NCBI GenBank assembly: GCA_030537355.1
Contig: JAUNNF010000005.1
Coordinates: forward strand, 1 to 64,000
Length of the DNA stretch: 64,000 bases
Direction of reading: 5' to 3'
Source of the DNA: Coriobacteriia bacterium
GTDB taxonomy: Bacteria > Actinomycetota > Coriobacteriia > Coriobacteriales > Eggerthellaceae
Shown here: positions 38,230 to 46,990 of the stretch, piece by piece
How the letters are laid out: the number at the start of each line of letters is the position of its first letter
Position numbering within the stretch: position 1 is the first letter of the stretch
Translations under genes and position numbers: made by a program
The notes under the pieces: model-generated
What the model was told of the DNA's origin: nothing
Database searches by the model: none
The model's input: only the letters and a program-made list of their open reading frames with translations

Positions 38230-39034
38230 ATTCTTTTATTAATATATCAATAGCGTCTGCCATCAAGGAAATCGTTTGAATTAAATTAAAAGCGAGTAAT
38301 GGTTCAACAGATTGTCCAGCTACACTAGCCATAGAAATTGTTAAGTCGTTCCCGCTAACTTGATACGCAACTTGAGTAACACCAAGATTGGAAGAGTTAA
38401 TTTTTGAAAGATTTAACATACATATCTTTAAAGTTGATGAGGTTTCTGCATATGCATCAGTATTTTGTACAAAATCACTAGGATTATCTACAACGTACAA
38501 AGGTTTTTTACTGAATCTTGCAAGGTACTCAACAAAGTGCAAAAGAAAATTACTATCGTTACTTTTTAGATTAATACCGCATAAATTATGACGAACATTT
38601 TTAATTCTGGACAAGTCACGCCTTAAAACAGTTGAATATGTTTCAAACTTACTCCCGCGGTTCTCAATAGTAAATATTAAACTTTCAAGTTTGTCTACTA
38701 ATTTATCGAGTTCCATCATAGAAGCAATACGTGAAGTGACAGAATATATCTCCTCGTCTTTCTGAGACATATTGACATCTTTTTCAGAGGTTCCAGATTT
38801 TTCCGCAATAACTTTATTTGCAATTTGATTTACAGATCCGCCTAAACCATTGTCAATAGAATCAACAACAAACAAATGATGCATATTATCATTTTCTACG
38901 ATATCTTTACATGCAGCAATTATTGCTTCAGCTGTTTTTTTATCTAAGTTCTTAGAATCCATATTGGCTTTTGCCGCAGCCTTTTTAGCTATAGCCATAC
39001 CTATAATTAGTGTTTTTTCAAGTTGAAATTGCAT
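38222..39034 (-). CDS. Shortened aspartase/fumarase-fold protein, probable pseudoenzyme
   Basis: A 270-residue protein that aligns in order with aspartate ammonia-lyase: 'KKAAAKAN' (17-24), AIIAAC (37-42), FVVD (55-58), GSVNQIANKVIA (66-77), VNMSQ (87-91), then 'NPSDFVQNTDAYAETSSTLK' (184-203) and 'QVAYQVSGNDLTISMASVAG' (221-240). Key parts are missing: STND after VNMSQ is KDEE; the GRTQLQDA loop is absent near 127-133; about 45 residues holding the catalytic SSIMPGKVNP loop are deleted between 216 and 217; the C-terminal domain is gone. Catalysis is not expected. The frame is intact and lies in a tyrS-this-rel operon, so a kept structural or regulatory role is plausible. Function unknown. 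Confidence 0.75.
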   Translation of the reverse strand: MQFQLEKTLIIGMAIAKKAAAKANMDSKNLDKKTAEAIIAACKDIVENDNMHHLFVVDSIDNGLGGSVNQIANKVIAEKSGTSEKDVNMSQKDEEIYSVTSRIASMMELDKLVDKLESLIFTIENRGSKFETYSTVLRRDLSRIKNVRHNLCGINLKSNDSNFLLHFVEYLARFSKKPLYVVDNPSDFVQNTDAYAETSSTLKICMLNLSKINSSNLGVTQVAYQVSGNDLTISMASVAGQSVEPLLAFNLIQTISLMADAIDILIKEYE

Positions 39035-39037
39035 ATT

Positions 39038-40252
39038 TTAGCCTTTAACGATTTTTACGAATTTACGCTTACCAACTTGAACGATTGATCCATCTATAGC
39101 TTCTGGTTCAATATTGTATGACTTAGGAGCTAAGGCAACAGAATTTATCTTTACGCCTCCACCGTCAATTAAACGGCGAGCATCACCAGTACCATTTGCT
39201 AGTTTTACATCTACTAACAATTTAGCTAAATAAACCTTGCCTTCATCGTTGACTTCCAATTGTGTTTTATATTCAGGAATATCATCTGGTACTTCCTTTG
39301 CTTTATGGACCTTGTCAAAACGAGCTTCTGCTTCTTCAGCTTCTTCATCATTATGATAAGCTGCAGCAATATTTTTTGCTAACATTCTCTTGATATCATT
39401 TGGATGTAAACTATTGTTTTTAAGACCAGCTTCAATTTCCTCAATTTTCTCAACTGGAACAGTTGATGCCAATCTAAAATACCTAGACATAAGCTCATCA
39501 GGAATAGACATAACTTTGCCAAAAATCTCTGAGGCAGATTCACTAACTCCAATATAGTTACCATAAGTTTTACTCATCTTTTGAACGCCATCTGTGCCTT
39601 CGAGCAAAGGCAGTGTCAAGCAAACCTGTGGTTCCATATCCATTTTTTCCATAAGCTCGCGTCCTGCTAAAAGGTTAAATAATTGGTCTGTACCACCAAG
39701 TTCAACATCAGCTTTAATCATTACACTGTCATAAGCCTGCATAACTGGATACAAAAACTCATGTAAGCTAATTGGTTGATTTTTTGTATATCTATTATGA
39801 AAATCATCACGCTCTAAAATCCTAGCTACAGTAAAATTAGCAGTGAGCTCAAGTAAGCCTTTTAAATCAAGAGACAACAACCATTCAGAGTTGTATCTAA
39901 CATCAGTTTTTTCCTTATCTAATACTTTAAAAGCCTGATCGATATATGTTTGAGCATTAACTTTAATTTGATCCTGAGTAAGTTGAGGACGAGTAGTATT
40001 CCTGCCACTCGGATCGCCAATTAAAGCTGTACCATCACCTATAATCAAAGTAACATGGTGACCTAAATCTTGAAATTGACGTAATTTACGTAGTGGAACA
40101 GCATGCCCAAGATGAATATCAGGAGCAGTTGGGTCAACCCCTAATTTAATATTCAAGCTACTCTTTTTCTTTAATTTTTTAACTAACAACTCTTCAGGAA
40201 TAATCTGAGCTGTACCACTTTTTATAACTTTTAATTGTTGTTCTAAATCCAT
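39038..40252 (-). CDS. tyrS: Tyrosyl-tRNA synthetase
   Basis: Class I aminoacyl-tRNA synthetase, 404 residues. 'GVDPTAPDIHLGHAVPLRKL' carries the HIGH motif (HLGH, about 47-50) and 'VQKMSKTYGNYIG' the KMSKS motif (about 232-236). A C-terminal S4 RNA-binding domain starts near 345 ('AKLLVDVKLANGTGDARRLI'). The short leader (40253-40290) has a GAGGTG site but no T-box. Confidence 0.96.
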   Translation of the reverse strand: MDLEQQLKVIKSGTAQIIPEELLVKKLKKKSSLNIKLGVDPTAPDIHLGHAVPLRKLRQFQDLGHHVTLIIGDGTALIGDPSGRNTTRPQLTQDQIKVNAQTYIDQAFKVLDKEKTDVRYNSEWLLSLDLKGLLELTANFTVARILERDDFHNRYTKNQPISLHEFLYPVMQAYDSVMIKADVELGGTDQLFNLLAGRELMEKMDMEPQVCLTLPLLEGTDGVQKMSKTYGNYIGVSESASEIFGKVMSIPDELMSRYFRLASTVPVEKIEEIEAGLKNNSLHPNDIKRMLAKNIAAAYHNDEEAEEAEARFDKVHKAKEVPDDIPEYKTQLEVNDEGKVYLAKLLVDVKLANGTGDARRLIDGGGVKINSVALAPKSYNIEPEAIDGSIVQVGKRKFVKIVKG

Positions 40253-40325
40253 TTTTACACCTCGTATTTGAGTGCTAATTATAATATAATTTTTGCTATA
40301 ATAGCCAAAACATTGAGGTGATTAT
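40253..40325. promoter_or_regulatory. Divergent tyrS / AGCS promoter region
   Basis: Minus strand: TATAAT at 40289-40284 drives tyrS with a leader of about 25 nt and a GAGGTG site. Plus strand: an extended -10 (TTTGCTATAAT, TATAAT at about 40298-40303) drives the symporter gene, with GAGGTGATT ahead of its ATG. Both genes here use ribosome binding sites, unlike the leaderless pairs elsewhere. Confidence 0.65.
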
Positions 40326-42032
40326 ATGGACGCGTTATTTAACGCATTAATAGAGATATGTAAGAAGCTACAAGTGGTTTCTGATTTCTTATGGGAATTC
40401 CCTTGTAACCTAGATTGGTACGCAAATATTCCTATTCTAGGAAATTTTAGTATTGCTATTATTTTACTTGTTGGAACAGGTATTTTCTTTACATTCAGAT
40501 TCGGTTTTGTGCAATTCAGATACTTTGGCGCTGGAATTAGAACGCTATTTGGTTCTGTTAAAAAAAGACGAGGAATCTCTCCTCTTGCCTCGTTTTTATT
40601 ATCTTCTGCGATGCGTGTAGGTCCTGGTAATATACTAGGTGTTACAGGTGCTATAAGTATCGGTGGTCCTGGAGCACTACTTTGGATGTGGGTTTCAGCT
40701 TTATTTGCAATGGCTACTTCATTTGCTGAATCTACACTATCTCAAATATTTAAGGAAAAACATGAGAATGAATATGTTGGTGGTATGGCATATTATGGAC
40801 GCAAATTATGTGGAGGATTATTTGGTGTTGGTGTAGCACTCAGTCTTTTATATATTATATATGCTTTTCTTTGCCTACCAGCTCAAGGTTTTAATACCAT
40901 TTCAGGAATTTTATCATTAGGACAATTATTTACAGGCGAGAGCTTTGAAGGAAACTCTCCTGTTGGTTGGACAGCATTTATCATTATGATGATATTTATT
41001 GCAATTTTAGCTTTTGGAGGAATTAGAAAGATCACAAAATTTACAGATATTTGTGTGCCTATCATGGCTGTTGCATATTTCATAACATGTTTTATTCTAA
41101 TTGCCATCAACTACAATAAAATCCCATGGTTTTTCTATGCTGTATTTACTGAGGCATTTATGCCTCAAGCTATTTTTGGAGGAGCATTTGGTGTAGCACT
41201 AAGCCAAGGAATTAGACGAGGATTAATGAGCAATGAAGCTGGACAAGGTACAATATCAATGCCAGCCGCCGCAAGTGATGCTAAACATCCATGCGAACAA
41301 GGTAATGTCCAATCTATTGGTGTTTTCTTTGATACGGTTGTTATTTGTACACCAACTGCTTTTATTGTCATTATGTCACAGGCCTGGCTAACCAATGGCT
41401 GGTTTGATTTAGGCAAGCTTGATAAGTTTGTAGCTTCTTGTGGAATCATGTCTGGAGGCGATGGTATAGGCACACAATTCGTATTTCTTATAGTATGTGT
41501 TTGTTTCAGTTTATTCGCAATTACAACATTAATAGGCTTTATCTCGTTTACAGAAATATGCGCAAAACGCATAAGCACATCTAAAATATTTATTTTTATT
41601 ATTAGGCTAATCTGCTTATTTGTAATTGTGTTTGGTGTTTTATGTAATTTTGCAGGCCTTGATTTAAGTGCTCTTTGGAATCTAAGCGACATGGCGAATA
41701 TATTGATGGTTTACTGCAATATACCATTGCTATTTTTAGGTCTTAAATATACTGAACGAGCGTTGAACCATTACAACGTTTATCACAAATTCTTTGATGC
41801 AAAAGACAATATAGTTAAATACGAACGCAGGAAAAAAGCGCTTGAAAAACAATGCGAAATTACTAATCAAGATCCTCTGGGCAATACATCCTATATGCGA
41901 TTGTTAGAAGCAATTGAAGAAAACAAAGCATATGTTAAAGAACATGAACATGAATACTGGAGATTTACAAGTGAAGTAGCAGGAGTAAGTTTACCAGTAT
42001 GGGACGAGAAAAGAGAAAAAGATGAGCTCTAA
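40326..42032 (+). CDS. AGCS family amino acid:cation symporter
   Basis: A 568-residue permease with 10-11 membrane segments. 'VGPGNILGVTGAISIGGPGA' followed by LLWMWVSALFAMATSFAES is the alanine/glycine:cation symporter signature, and 'RRGLMSNEAGQGTISMPAA' is the second conserved block. It takes up alanine or glycine with Na+ or H+. The C-terminal ~90 residues form a charged cytosolic tail (YERRKKALEKQCE...) longer than usual. It starts a five-gene operon and overlaps the sirtuin gene by 11 bp. Confidence 0.9.
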   Translation: MDALFNALIEICKKLQVVSDFLWEFPCNLDWYANIPILGNFSIAIILLVGTGIFFTFRFGFVQFRYFGAGIRTLFGSVKKRRGISPLASFLLSSAMRVGPGNILGVTGAISIGGPGALLWMWVSALFAMATSFAESTLSQIFKEKHENEYVGGMAYYGRKLCGGLFGVGVALSLLYIIYAFLCLPAQGFNTISGILSLGQLFTGESFEGNSPVGWTAFIIMMIFIAILAFGGIRKITKFTDICVPIMAVAYFITCFILIAINYNKIPWFFYAVFTEAFMPQAIFGGAFGVALSQGIRRGLMSNEAGQGTISMPAAASDAKHPCEQGNVQSIGVFFDTVVICTPTAFIVIMSQAWLTNGWFDLGKLDKFVASCGIMSGGDGIGTQFVFLIVCVCFSLFAITTLIGFISFTEICAKRISTSKIFIFIIRLICLFVIVFGVLCNFAGLDLSALWNLSDMANILMVYCNIPLLFLGLKYTERALNHYNVYHKFFDAKDNIVKYERRKKALEKQCEITNQDPLGNTSYMRLLEAIEENKAYVKEHEHEYWRFTSEVAGVSLPVWDEKREKDEL

Positions 42033-42729
42033 ACAACTATCCGAGTGGATAAATCAGGGAAACGTAGTATTCTTTGGTGGTGCTGGCGTATCAACTGAAA
42101 GTGGCATTCCAGATTTCAGAAGCGAAGATGGATTATATAATCAGAAATATAAATATCCACCAGAGATGATAATTTCTCACAGTTTCTTCATGAAAAACAC
42201 GGAAGAATTCTATAAATTTTATTTTGATAGAATGATCCCAGGAGAAGACATAAAACCAAATACCTGTCACTATAAACTTGCGGAGCTTGAAGAGAGAGGT
42301 TTGTTAAAAGCAATAGTCACTCAAAACATTGATGGATTGCATCAAGCTGCCGGGAGTAAAAATGTACTAGAAGTTCATGGATCTGTTCAAAGGAATTACT
42401 GCATGACGTGTCATAAATTTTACGACCTTAGCAGCTTAAACAAAGATGGTATTCCAAAATGTGAGTGCGGTGGAATAATCAAACCTGATGTTGTTCTTTA
42501 TGAAGAACCTCTAGATAACCACATTATGCAAAAAGCAGTTGAAGAAATTTCTAATGCAAAAACTCTTATAGTAGCTGGAACTTCACTGGCTGTATATCCT
42601 GCTGCTGGTTTAATTGACTACTTCAAAGGTGATCACTTAATAATTATAAACAGAGACGCAACACCTCGTGATAAACAAGCAGACCTTTGTATCGAAGGTA
42701 ATGTTGGCGAAATTTTTGCAAATGTTTAG
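42022..42729 (+). CDS. cobB: NAD-dependent protein deacylase, Sir2 family
   Basis: A 235-residue sirtuin that removes acyl groups from lysines using NAD+. 'FFGGAGVSTESGIPDFRSED' (NAD-binding), 'TQNIDGLHQAAGS' (Gln-Asn-Ile-Asp), 'EVHGS' (catalytic His) and a zinc ribbon of two Cys pairs ('CMTCHKF' and 'KCECGG') are all present. It overlaps both neighbours (AGCS by 11 bp, tcdA by 8 bp). Confidence 0.95.
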   Translation: MSSKQLSEWINQGNVVFFGGAGVSTESGIPDFRSEDGLYNQKYKYPPEMIISHSFFMKNTEEFYKFYFDRMIPGEDIKPNTCHYKLAELEERGLLKAIVTQNIDGLHQAAGSKNVLEVHGSVQRNYCMTCHKFYDLSSLNKDGIPKCECGGIIKPDVVLYEEPLDNHIMQKAVEEISNAKTLIVAGTSLAVYPAAGLIDYFKGDHLIIINRDATPRDKQADLCIEGNVGEIFANV

Positions 42730-43357
42730 TAGAACTATTGACATCCTAGGTAGCAAATCTTTTAAAAAAATAAACAATTCAACAATAGTCGTATGTGGAC
42801 TTGGAGGTGTTGGGTCTTATACAGCAACATCACTCGCCCGCTCTGGTGTGGGAAGTTTAATTCTCGTTGACTTTGATAAAATAGACAAATCAAATATCAA
42901 CAGACAAGAATTCGCATATATAAGCACAATTGGTAAATACAAAACTGATCTTGCTAGAGAAATAATTAAAGACATTAATCCAGAATGCAATGTCACATGT
43001 ATAACGGAAAAAATTACGCAGCCTACCTTTGAAGCTGATTTTGTAATTGATGCCATCGACGATGTTCCCGCTAAAATTAAGTTAGCAAAAGCATACAATG
43101 GAAAAATAATTTCTTGTATGGGTACAGCACAACGAATAAATCCAGAAAAACTCACCTACGCTGACATATATGAAACAAAAGTTTGTCCGTTGTGTAAAGC
43201 GTTTAGAAAAGAAGCTCGCAAGGCTGACATTAAATCACTGCCTGTTGTTTATTCTACTGAAACAGCAATAAAAGGAGAAGGGTTAGGCTCTACATCTTTT
43301 GTACCGCCTGTGGCAGGTTTTATGCTAGCATCTTATGCTGTAAGGCAATTAATATGA
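42722..43357 (+). CDS. tcdA: tRNA threonylcarbamoyladenosine dehydratase (TcdA-like)
   Basis: E1-like ThiF-fold enzyme; relatives cyclise t6A37 of tRNA to ct6A. The nucleotide loop 'VVCGLGGVGSYTATSLARSG' and 'DFDKIDKSNINRQEFA' (R-Q anchor) are clear, as is 'FVIDAIDDVPAKIKLA'. It carries the late 'CPLCKAFRKEARK' and ends 'FVPPVAGFMLASYAVR', typical of TcdA rather than ThiF/MoeB. The ATG at 42722 lies in the overlap ATGTTTAG with the sirtuin stop; the longer frame to 42668 is unlikely. Confidence 0.88.
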   Translation: MFSRTIDILGSKSFKKINNSTIVVCGLGGVGSYTATSLARSGVGSLILVDFDKIDKSNINRQEFAYISTIGKYKTDLAREIIKDINPECNVTCITEKITQPTFEADFVIDAIDDVPAKIKLAKAYNGKIISCMGTAQRINPEKLTYADIYETKVCPLCKAFRKEARKADIKSLPVVYSTETAIKGEGLGSTSFVPPVAGFMLASYAVRQLI

Positions 43358-44043
43358 ATATAGACGATTACACATATGATAAATACTTAAGTGGAGACGC
43401 TGAACTTATTGATGCTCACTGTCATCTTCAGCTTATGGACCACCCAGAGAGGGATTTCAAATGTCTTTCTTTTGGCTTACTACCAATAAAATATGATGAA
43501 GATAATAAAATTGTGAAAACAGCTCTGGGATATCATCCATGGTTTGTGTTTAGCGATTCTAGTGAAGATCAGTTGAAAAGCTTTAAAGAACAAATTGATA
43601 AAACTGATTTAATTGGCGAGATTGGCTTAGATTTCTCACCAAAACATGAAACAACAAAAGATATACAAATAGAAGCATTCACTGAAATATGTAAATCTAT
43701 AAAAAACAAAACTGTGTCTATCCATGCAGTTCACGCTTCAAAAGAAGTCCTCGATATTTTAGATGAAACAAAAGCAGGAAAACATAACACAATAATTATG
43801 CATTGGTTTACAGGAAATAACGAAGACCTTAACAGAGCAATCGATAATAATTATTATTTTTCATGTGGCCCACGCATGGCACATACGAAAAAAGGTGAAG
43901 CTTATATAAAACAAATTCCAGAAGAAAAGCTATTAATTGAAACTGACTTGCCTTGGGACGATAAAAGCATTACATGCGAAGAACATTATAATTTACTTAA
44001 TGATTTTATGATGAGCTTAAGGGACATAAGATGGATGCAATAA
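43354..44043 (+). CDS. TatD family metal-dependent hydrolase
   Basis: A 229-residue amidohydrolase-fold protein of the TatD DNase group. 'ELIDAHCHLQL' (HxH, about 18-25), 'LIGEIGLDFS' (metal Glu), 'VSIHAVHAS', 'IIMHWFTG' and 'LIETDLPW' supply the two-metal site. TatD proteins act as 3'-5' exonucleases on DNA or RNA, or on damaged nucleotides. It overlaps tcdA by 4 bp and the next gene by 13 bp. Confidence 0.87.
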   Translation: MNIDDYTYDKYLSGDAELIDAHCHLQLMDHPERDFKCLSFGLLPIKYDEDNKIVKTALGYHPWFVFSDSSEDQLKSFKEQIDKTDLIGEIGLDFSPKHETTKDIQIEAFTEICKSIKNKTVSIHAVHASKEVLDILDETKAGKHNTIIMHWFTGNNEDLNRAIDNNYYFSCGPRMAHTKKGEAYIKQIPEEKLLIETDLPWDDKSITCEEHYNLLNDFMMSLRDIRWMQ

Positions 44044-45626
44044 ATTTAACTTTAAAATTTGTAAATCAAACTTCTAGTACAGCAGCTCAAACTGGTGATT
44101 TTAATATTGTTATATTCATGATATTAACGCTGCTCACCTTAACTGCTTTGATTTTATTTAAGAAAAATAAAAGAATTGCAATAATAACTTTATCCGTCAT
44201 TGGCATTTGTTTAGTTACAGTTCCAGCATTTGCGCAAAACACAAACAAAATTTTTACTACAGATAAAGACATAATTACTACTGTAAAAACAGATGAGGCA
44301 ATTAAAGTAGAACCTTGCACATTAACAAACGTAAGTGATAAATATTACACAACTGAAAATGTAAAATTTAAACTTACAGAAGAAGCTCAAAAAATAAACG
44401 GTATTGAAAACATATCTTTTAAAGTAACTGGCCTAGAAAATAAAGATATTGCACCAGGAGAATCTACAGTGCTTAATTTTGAGCTATCAAATATCAATAA
44501 TCAACTTGCAGAAAAGCTGAACGGTATTAATTTATACACTATATGCATAACACCTGTATTATCCAAAGAATATAAAGTTACATACAATAGCGGCAACACT
44601 CCATATAATACTGAAATTAGAGGACATGTACCTGTTGATAAAAACTTTTATCATAGAGGAGATCAAGTTACTATAGCTGATAAGAACACTCTTGAATCCT
44701 ATGGTCTAGCTTTTAATGGATGGTCCACAGATCCAAAAGCCAAAACCGGAGAATTCAAAGCAGGTTCGACAGCAACAATCGAATCAGACATGACATTATA
44801 TGCAATATGGAAAATAAAATATGACGCTCACAGAGGCTGTCAAATATGGGGACCTGAAAATTCTATAGCATCATTTGAAGCTGCAGCTGCACGACACTTA
44901 TGGGCAATAGAGACAGATTTTAGAATGTCAGCTGATGGACAAGTTTATTGTATACATGATTCATCTTTTAATAGGACTGTTGTGGAAAGACATACACATA
45001 CTCCAGTTAGCGGCTATGTGAAAGATTATGATTCAGAAACCATAAAAAGAATGGAAGTAGCTGCAGTTAATAGCCCTAAACCAGATTATCCAGATTTCAA
45101 GCCGTTATATGATTATGATAAATTAGACGAGAGACAACGTAGTATTCCAACAATGGATGACTATTTTAGAATTTGTTCTGAATCTGGTTGCTTTGCTTTT
45201 GTAGAACTTAAAGAAAACGTTGTTGTTCCAGGATACGATCCAATTATCGTACAAATGAATAAATGCATTGAAAAATACAACATGAAAGGAAAAGTAATAA
45301 TATCTTCAAGTGATTTCGACTTACTTTCGGCATATAGAGACACAGGTGGACAAGATTTAGTACATCTTATTTTTGGTAAGGCAACAGATATTGACAAGAT
45401 GAAAGATCTCGGAAATTCTGCCATAGCATTTAACTATCCAGATTTAGATGCACCAATTGATGACTTCGAATATCAGGGCAAGAAATATACAACTCATAAA
45501 GAAATTGTTGACTTGATGCATAATTTAGGTATGCAGGTTTGCTTTAGAGCTGTAGACAATGAACAGATGTTAAAAAAATCATTCGAACTTGGAATAGATT
45601 ATTTTCCAACTAATTCGCTTTGGTAA
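44031..45626 (+). CDS. Exported glycerophosphodiester phosphodiesterase with Flg_new repeat
   Basis: A 531-residue protein in three parts. The N-terminus has two hydrophobic stretches: 'TAAQTGDFNIVIFMILTLL' followed by KKNKR, shaped like a sortase tail, then 'IAIITLSVIGICLVTVPAFA', shaped like a signal peptide. The middle (about 60-260) is extracellular and includes a Listeria-Bacteroides repeat (KVTYNSGNTPYNTEI... LYAIWKIKYD). The C-terminal GDPD domain starts at 'YDAHRGCQIWGPENSIASFE' with ETDFRMSADG and HD. It likely cleaves deacylated phospholipids or teichoic acid at the cell surface. Last gene of the AGCS operon. Confidence 0.85.
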   Translation: MDAINLTLKFVNQTSSTAAQTGDFNIVIFMILTLLTLTALILFKKNKRIAIITLSVIGICLVTVPAFAQNTNKIFTTDKDIITTVKTDEAIKVEPCTLTNVSDKYYTTENVKFKLTEEAQKINGIENISFKVTGLENKDIAPGESTVLNFELSNINNQLAEKLNGINLYTICITPVLSKEYKVTYNSGNTPYNTEIRGHVPVDKNFYHRGDQVTIADKNTLESYGLAFNGWSTDPKAKTGEFKAGSTATIESDMTLYAIWKIKYDAHRGCQIWGPENSIASFEAAAARHLWAIETDFRMSADGQVYCIHDSSFNRTVVERHTHTPVSGYVKDYDSETIKRMEVAAVNSPKPDYPDFKPLYDYDKLDERQRSIPTMDDYFRICSESGCFAFVELKENVVVPGYDPIIVQMNKCIEKYNMKGKVIISSSDFDLLSAYRDTGGQDLVHLIFGKATDIDKMKDLGNSAIAFNYPDLDAPIDDFEYQGKKYTTHKEIVDLMHNLGMQVCFRAVDNEQMLKKSFELGIDYFPTNSLW

Positions 45627-46494
45627 TTTTTGCCCGTGGATGAGCCATAGCATATTCTTCTTGGATATGCGACCTGCTTACATGAGTATAAATTTGAGTT
45701 GTGGATATATCTGCATGCCCCAATATATCTTGTATAACACGCAAATCTGCGCCACCTTCTAACATATGTGTTGCATATGAATGCCGCAATGTATGAGGAT
45801 GTAGGCCCTCTTTTCTGATTGCAGTACCTGCATCACTCACAATTTTATGAACACTTTGGCGTGAAAGACGCCCTCCGTGAACATTAAGAAAAACAGCCGG
45901 GTCACCTTTATCAAAATTTGTACGTCCTGCTTCTAAATACTCTTTTAAAGCTAAAATGGCACTTCCTGAAATTGGCGAAATTCTATCTTTTCCTCCTTTA
46001 CCATGCACAAGCAAAAAACCTTCTTCTAAAACACAATCGTTTAAGTTTAGTCCACATAATTCACTAACACGTAAACCGCAACCATAAAGTACTTCCATTA
46101 TCGCTCTATCACGTTTGGCAGATGGTGTTGAATCAGGCATCATATCAAGAAGCTTATTTACCTCTTCAATTGTTAAAACATCTGGTAGCTTTTCAGGAGG
46201 CTTTGGCAATGTAATACTACTTGCAGGGTTTTTATCAATATCTCCTTCACGAAGAAGAAATTTATATAGCCCCTTTAACGTGGAAACTTTTCTTTTAACG
46301 CTACTCGTTTTCATATAAGGCACGAGCTCATTCTCGTATTTAACAATATCATCACGAGTCACTTGTGTGATGTTTTTATCGTCTAAGAACTTTTCAAAAT
46401 GCTCTAAATCACGAGTATATGCATCAATAGTATTAGACGCAACTCCGCGCTCTATACGTAAGTAATCTATGTAATTTCTAGCGTAACCTTGCAC
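45610..46494 (-). CDS. xerD: Tyrosine recombinase XerD/XerC
   Basis: Site-specific recombinase that resolves chromosome dimers at dif. N-terminal SAM-like core-binding domain (1-90), catalytic domain with Arg in 'YGCGLRVSELCGL' (about 147), Lys in 'VHGKGGKDR', HxxR in 'HTLRHSYATHML' and His...Tyr in 'LGHADISTTQIYTHV'. 294 residues, usual length; closer to XerD in style, but XerC cannot be excluded. It overlaps the convergent GDPD gene by 17 bp. No attachment site or integrase cargo lies next to it, so this is the housekeeping enzyme. Confidence 0.92.
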   Translation of the reverse strand: MQGYARNYIDYLRIERGVASNTIDAYTRDLEHFEKFLDDKNITQVTRDDIVKYENELVPYMKTSSVKRKVSTLKGLYKFLLREGDIDKNPASSITLPKPPEKLPDVLTIEEVNKLLDMMPDSTPSAKRDRAIMEVLYGCGLRVSELCGLNLNDCVLEEGFLLVHGKGGKDRISPISGSAILALKEYLEAGRTNFDKGDPAVFLNVHGGRLSRQSVHKIVSDAGTAIRKEGLHPHTLRHSYATHMLEGGADLRVIQDILGHADISTTQIYTHVSRSHIQEEYAMAHPRAKITKAN

Positions 46495-46990
46495 GTACTT
46501 GCTTCCACTCTGGATAATATTTTGTTAACTTTGATTTAAATTTTGGGCCATGATTATGATACTTTACGTGGATTAGCTCATGTAAAACAACATAGTTCAA
46601 ACATTCATTATCGTAAGCTAAAAGCTGCGTATTGAGAGTTATTGTTTTTGTTTTAGGACTATAGGATCCCCATCTACTTGTCATATATCTTGCTCGAAGT
46701 TTTTTAACTTTCAAACCAGTTGAATTTTGCCATTTTTCAAGTAATGGTTTAGCATTATCTATCAATAAAGTTTTAGATTCTTCGTTATTATATTCATCAT
46801 GTTCTATATGTGGCTTAGATAAAGCTTTTTTAATCCATGATTCTTTTTCTTTTAAAAATTTAATAGCTTTTTTCTCGCTACATAAATACGGATAAGAAAG
46901 CTTAACAACACCGTCTGATGAAATTCTTATATTAATGTGTCTGACGTTTTTACGAGTAATTTCTACAGGTATATCGTTTATGATTTGCAT
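46478..46990 (-). CDS. YgjP-like (WSS1/SprT-type) metallopeptidase
   Basis: A 170-residue cytosolic zinc peptidase of the YgjP/DUF45 family. 'RYMTSRWGSYSPKTKTITLN' is the family signature and 'VVLHELIHVKYHNHGPKF' the HExxH-x-H zinc site (about 134-147). Physiological substrate unknown. It overlaps xerD by 17 bp and yqeK by 13 bp. Confidence 0.9.
   Translation of the reverse strand: MQIINDIPVEITRKNVRHINIRISSDGVVKLSYPYLCSEKKAIKFLKEKESWIKKALSKPHIEHDEYNNEESKTLLIDNAKPLLEKWQNSTGLKVKKLRARYMTSRWGSYSPKTKTITLNTQLLAYDNECLNYVVLHELIHVKYHNHGPKFKSKLTKYYPEWKQVRARLR

Noticed and set aside
40253-40325. T-box riboswitch upstream of tyrS
   Set aside because: The leader is only ~25-30 nt; no T-box sequence or specifier stem fits.
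41165-41692. 175-codon frame antisense to the AGCS gene
   Set aside because: It lies wholly opposite a recognised gene, has no ribosome binding site or family motif, and is best explained as a shadow.
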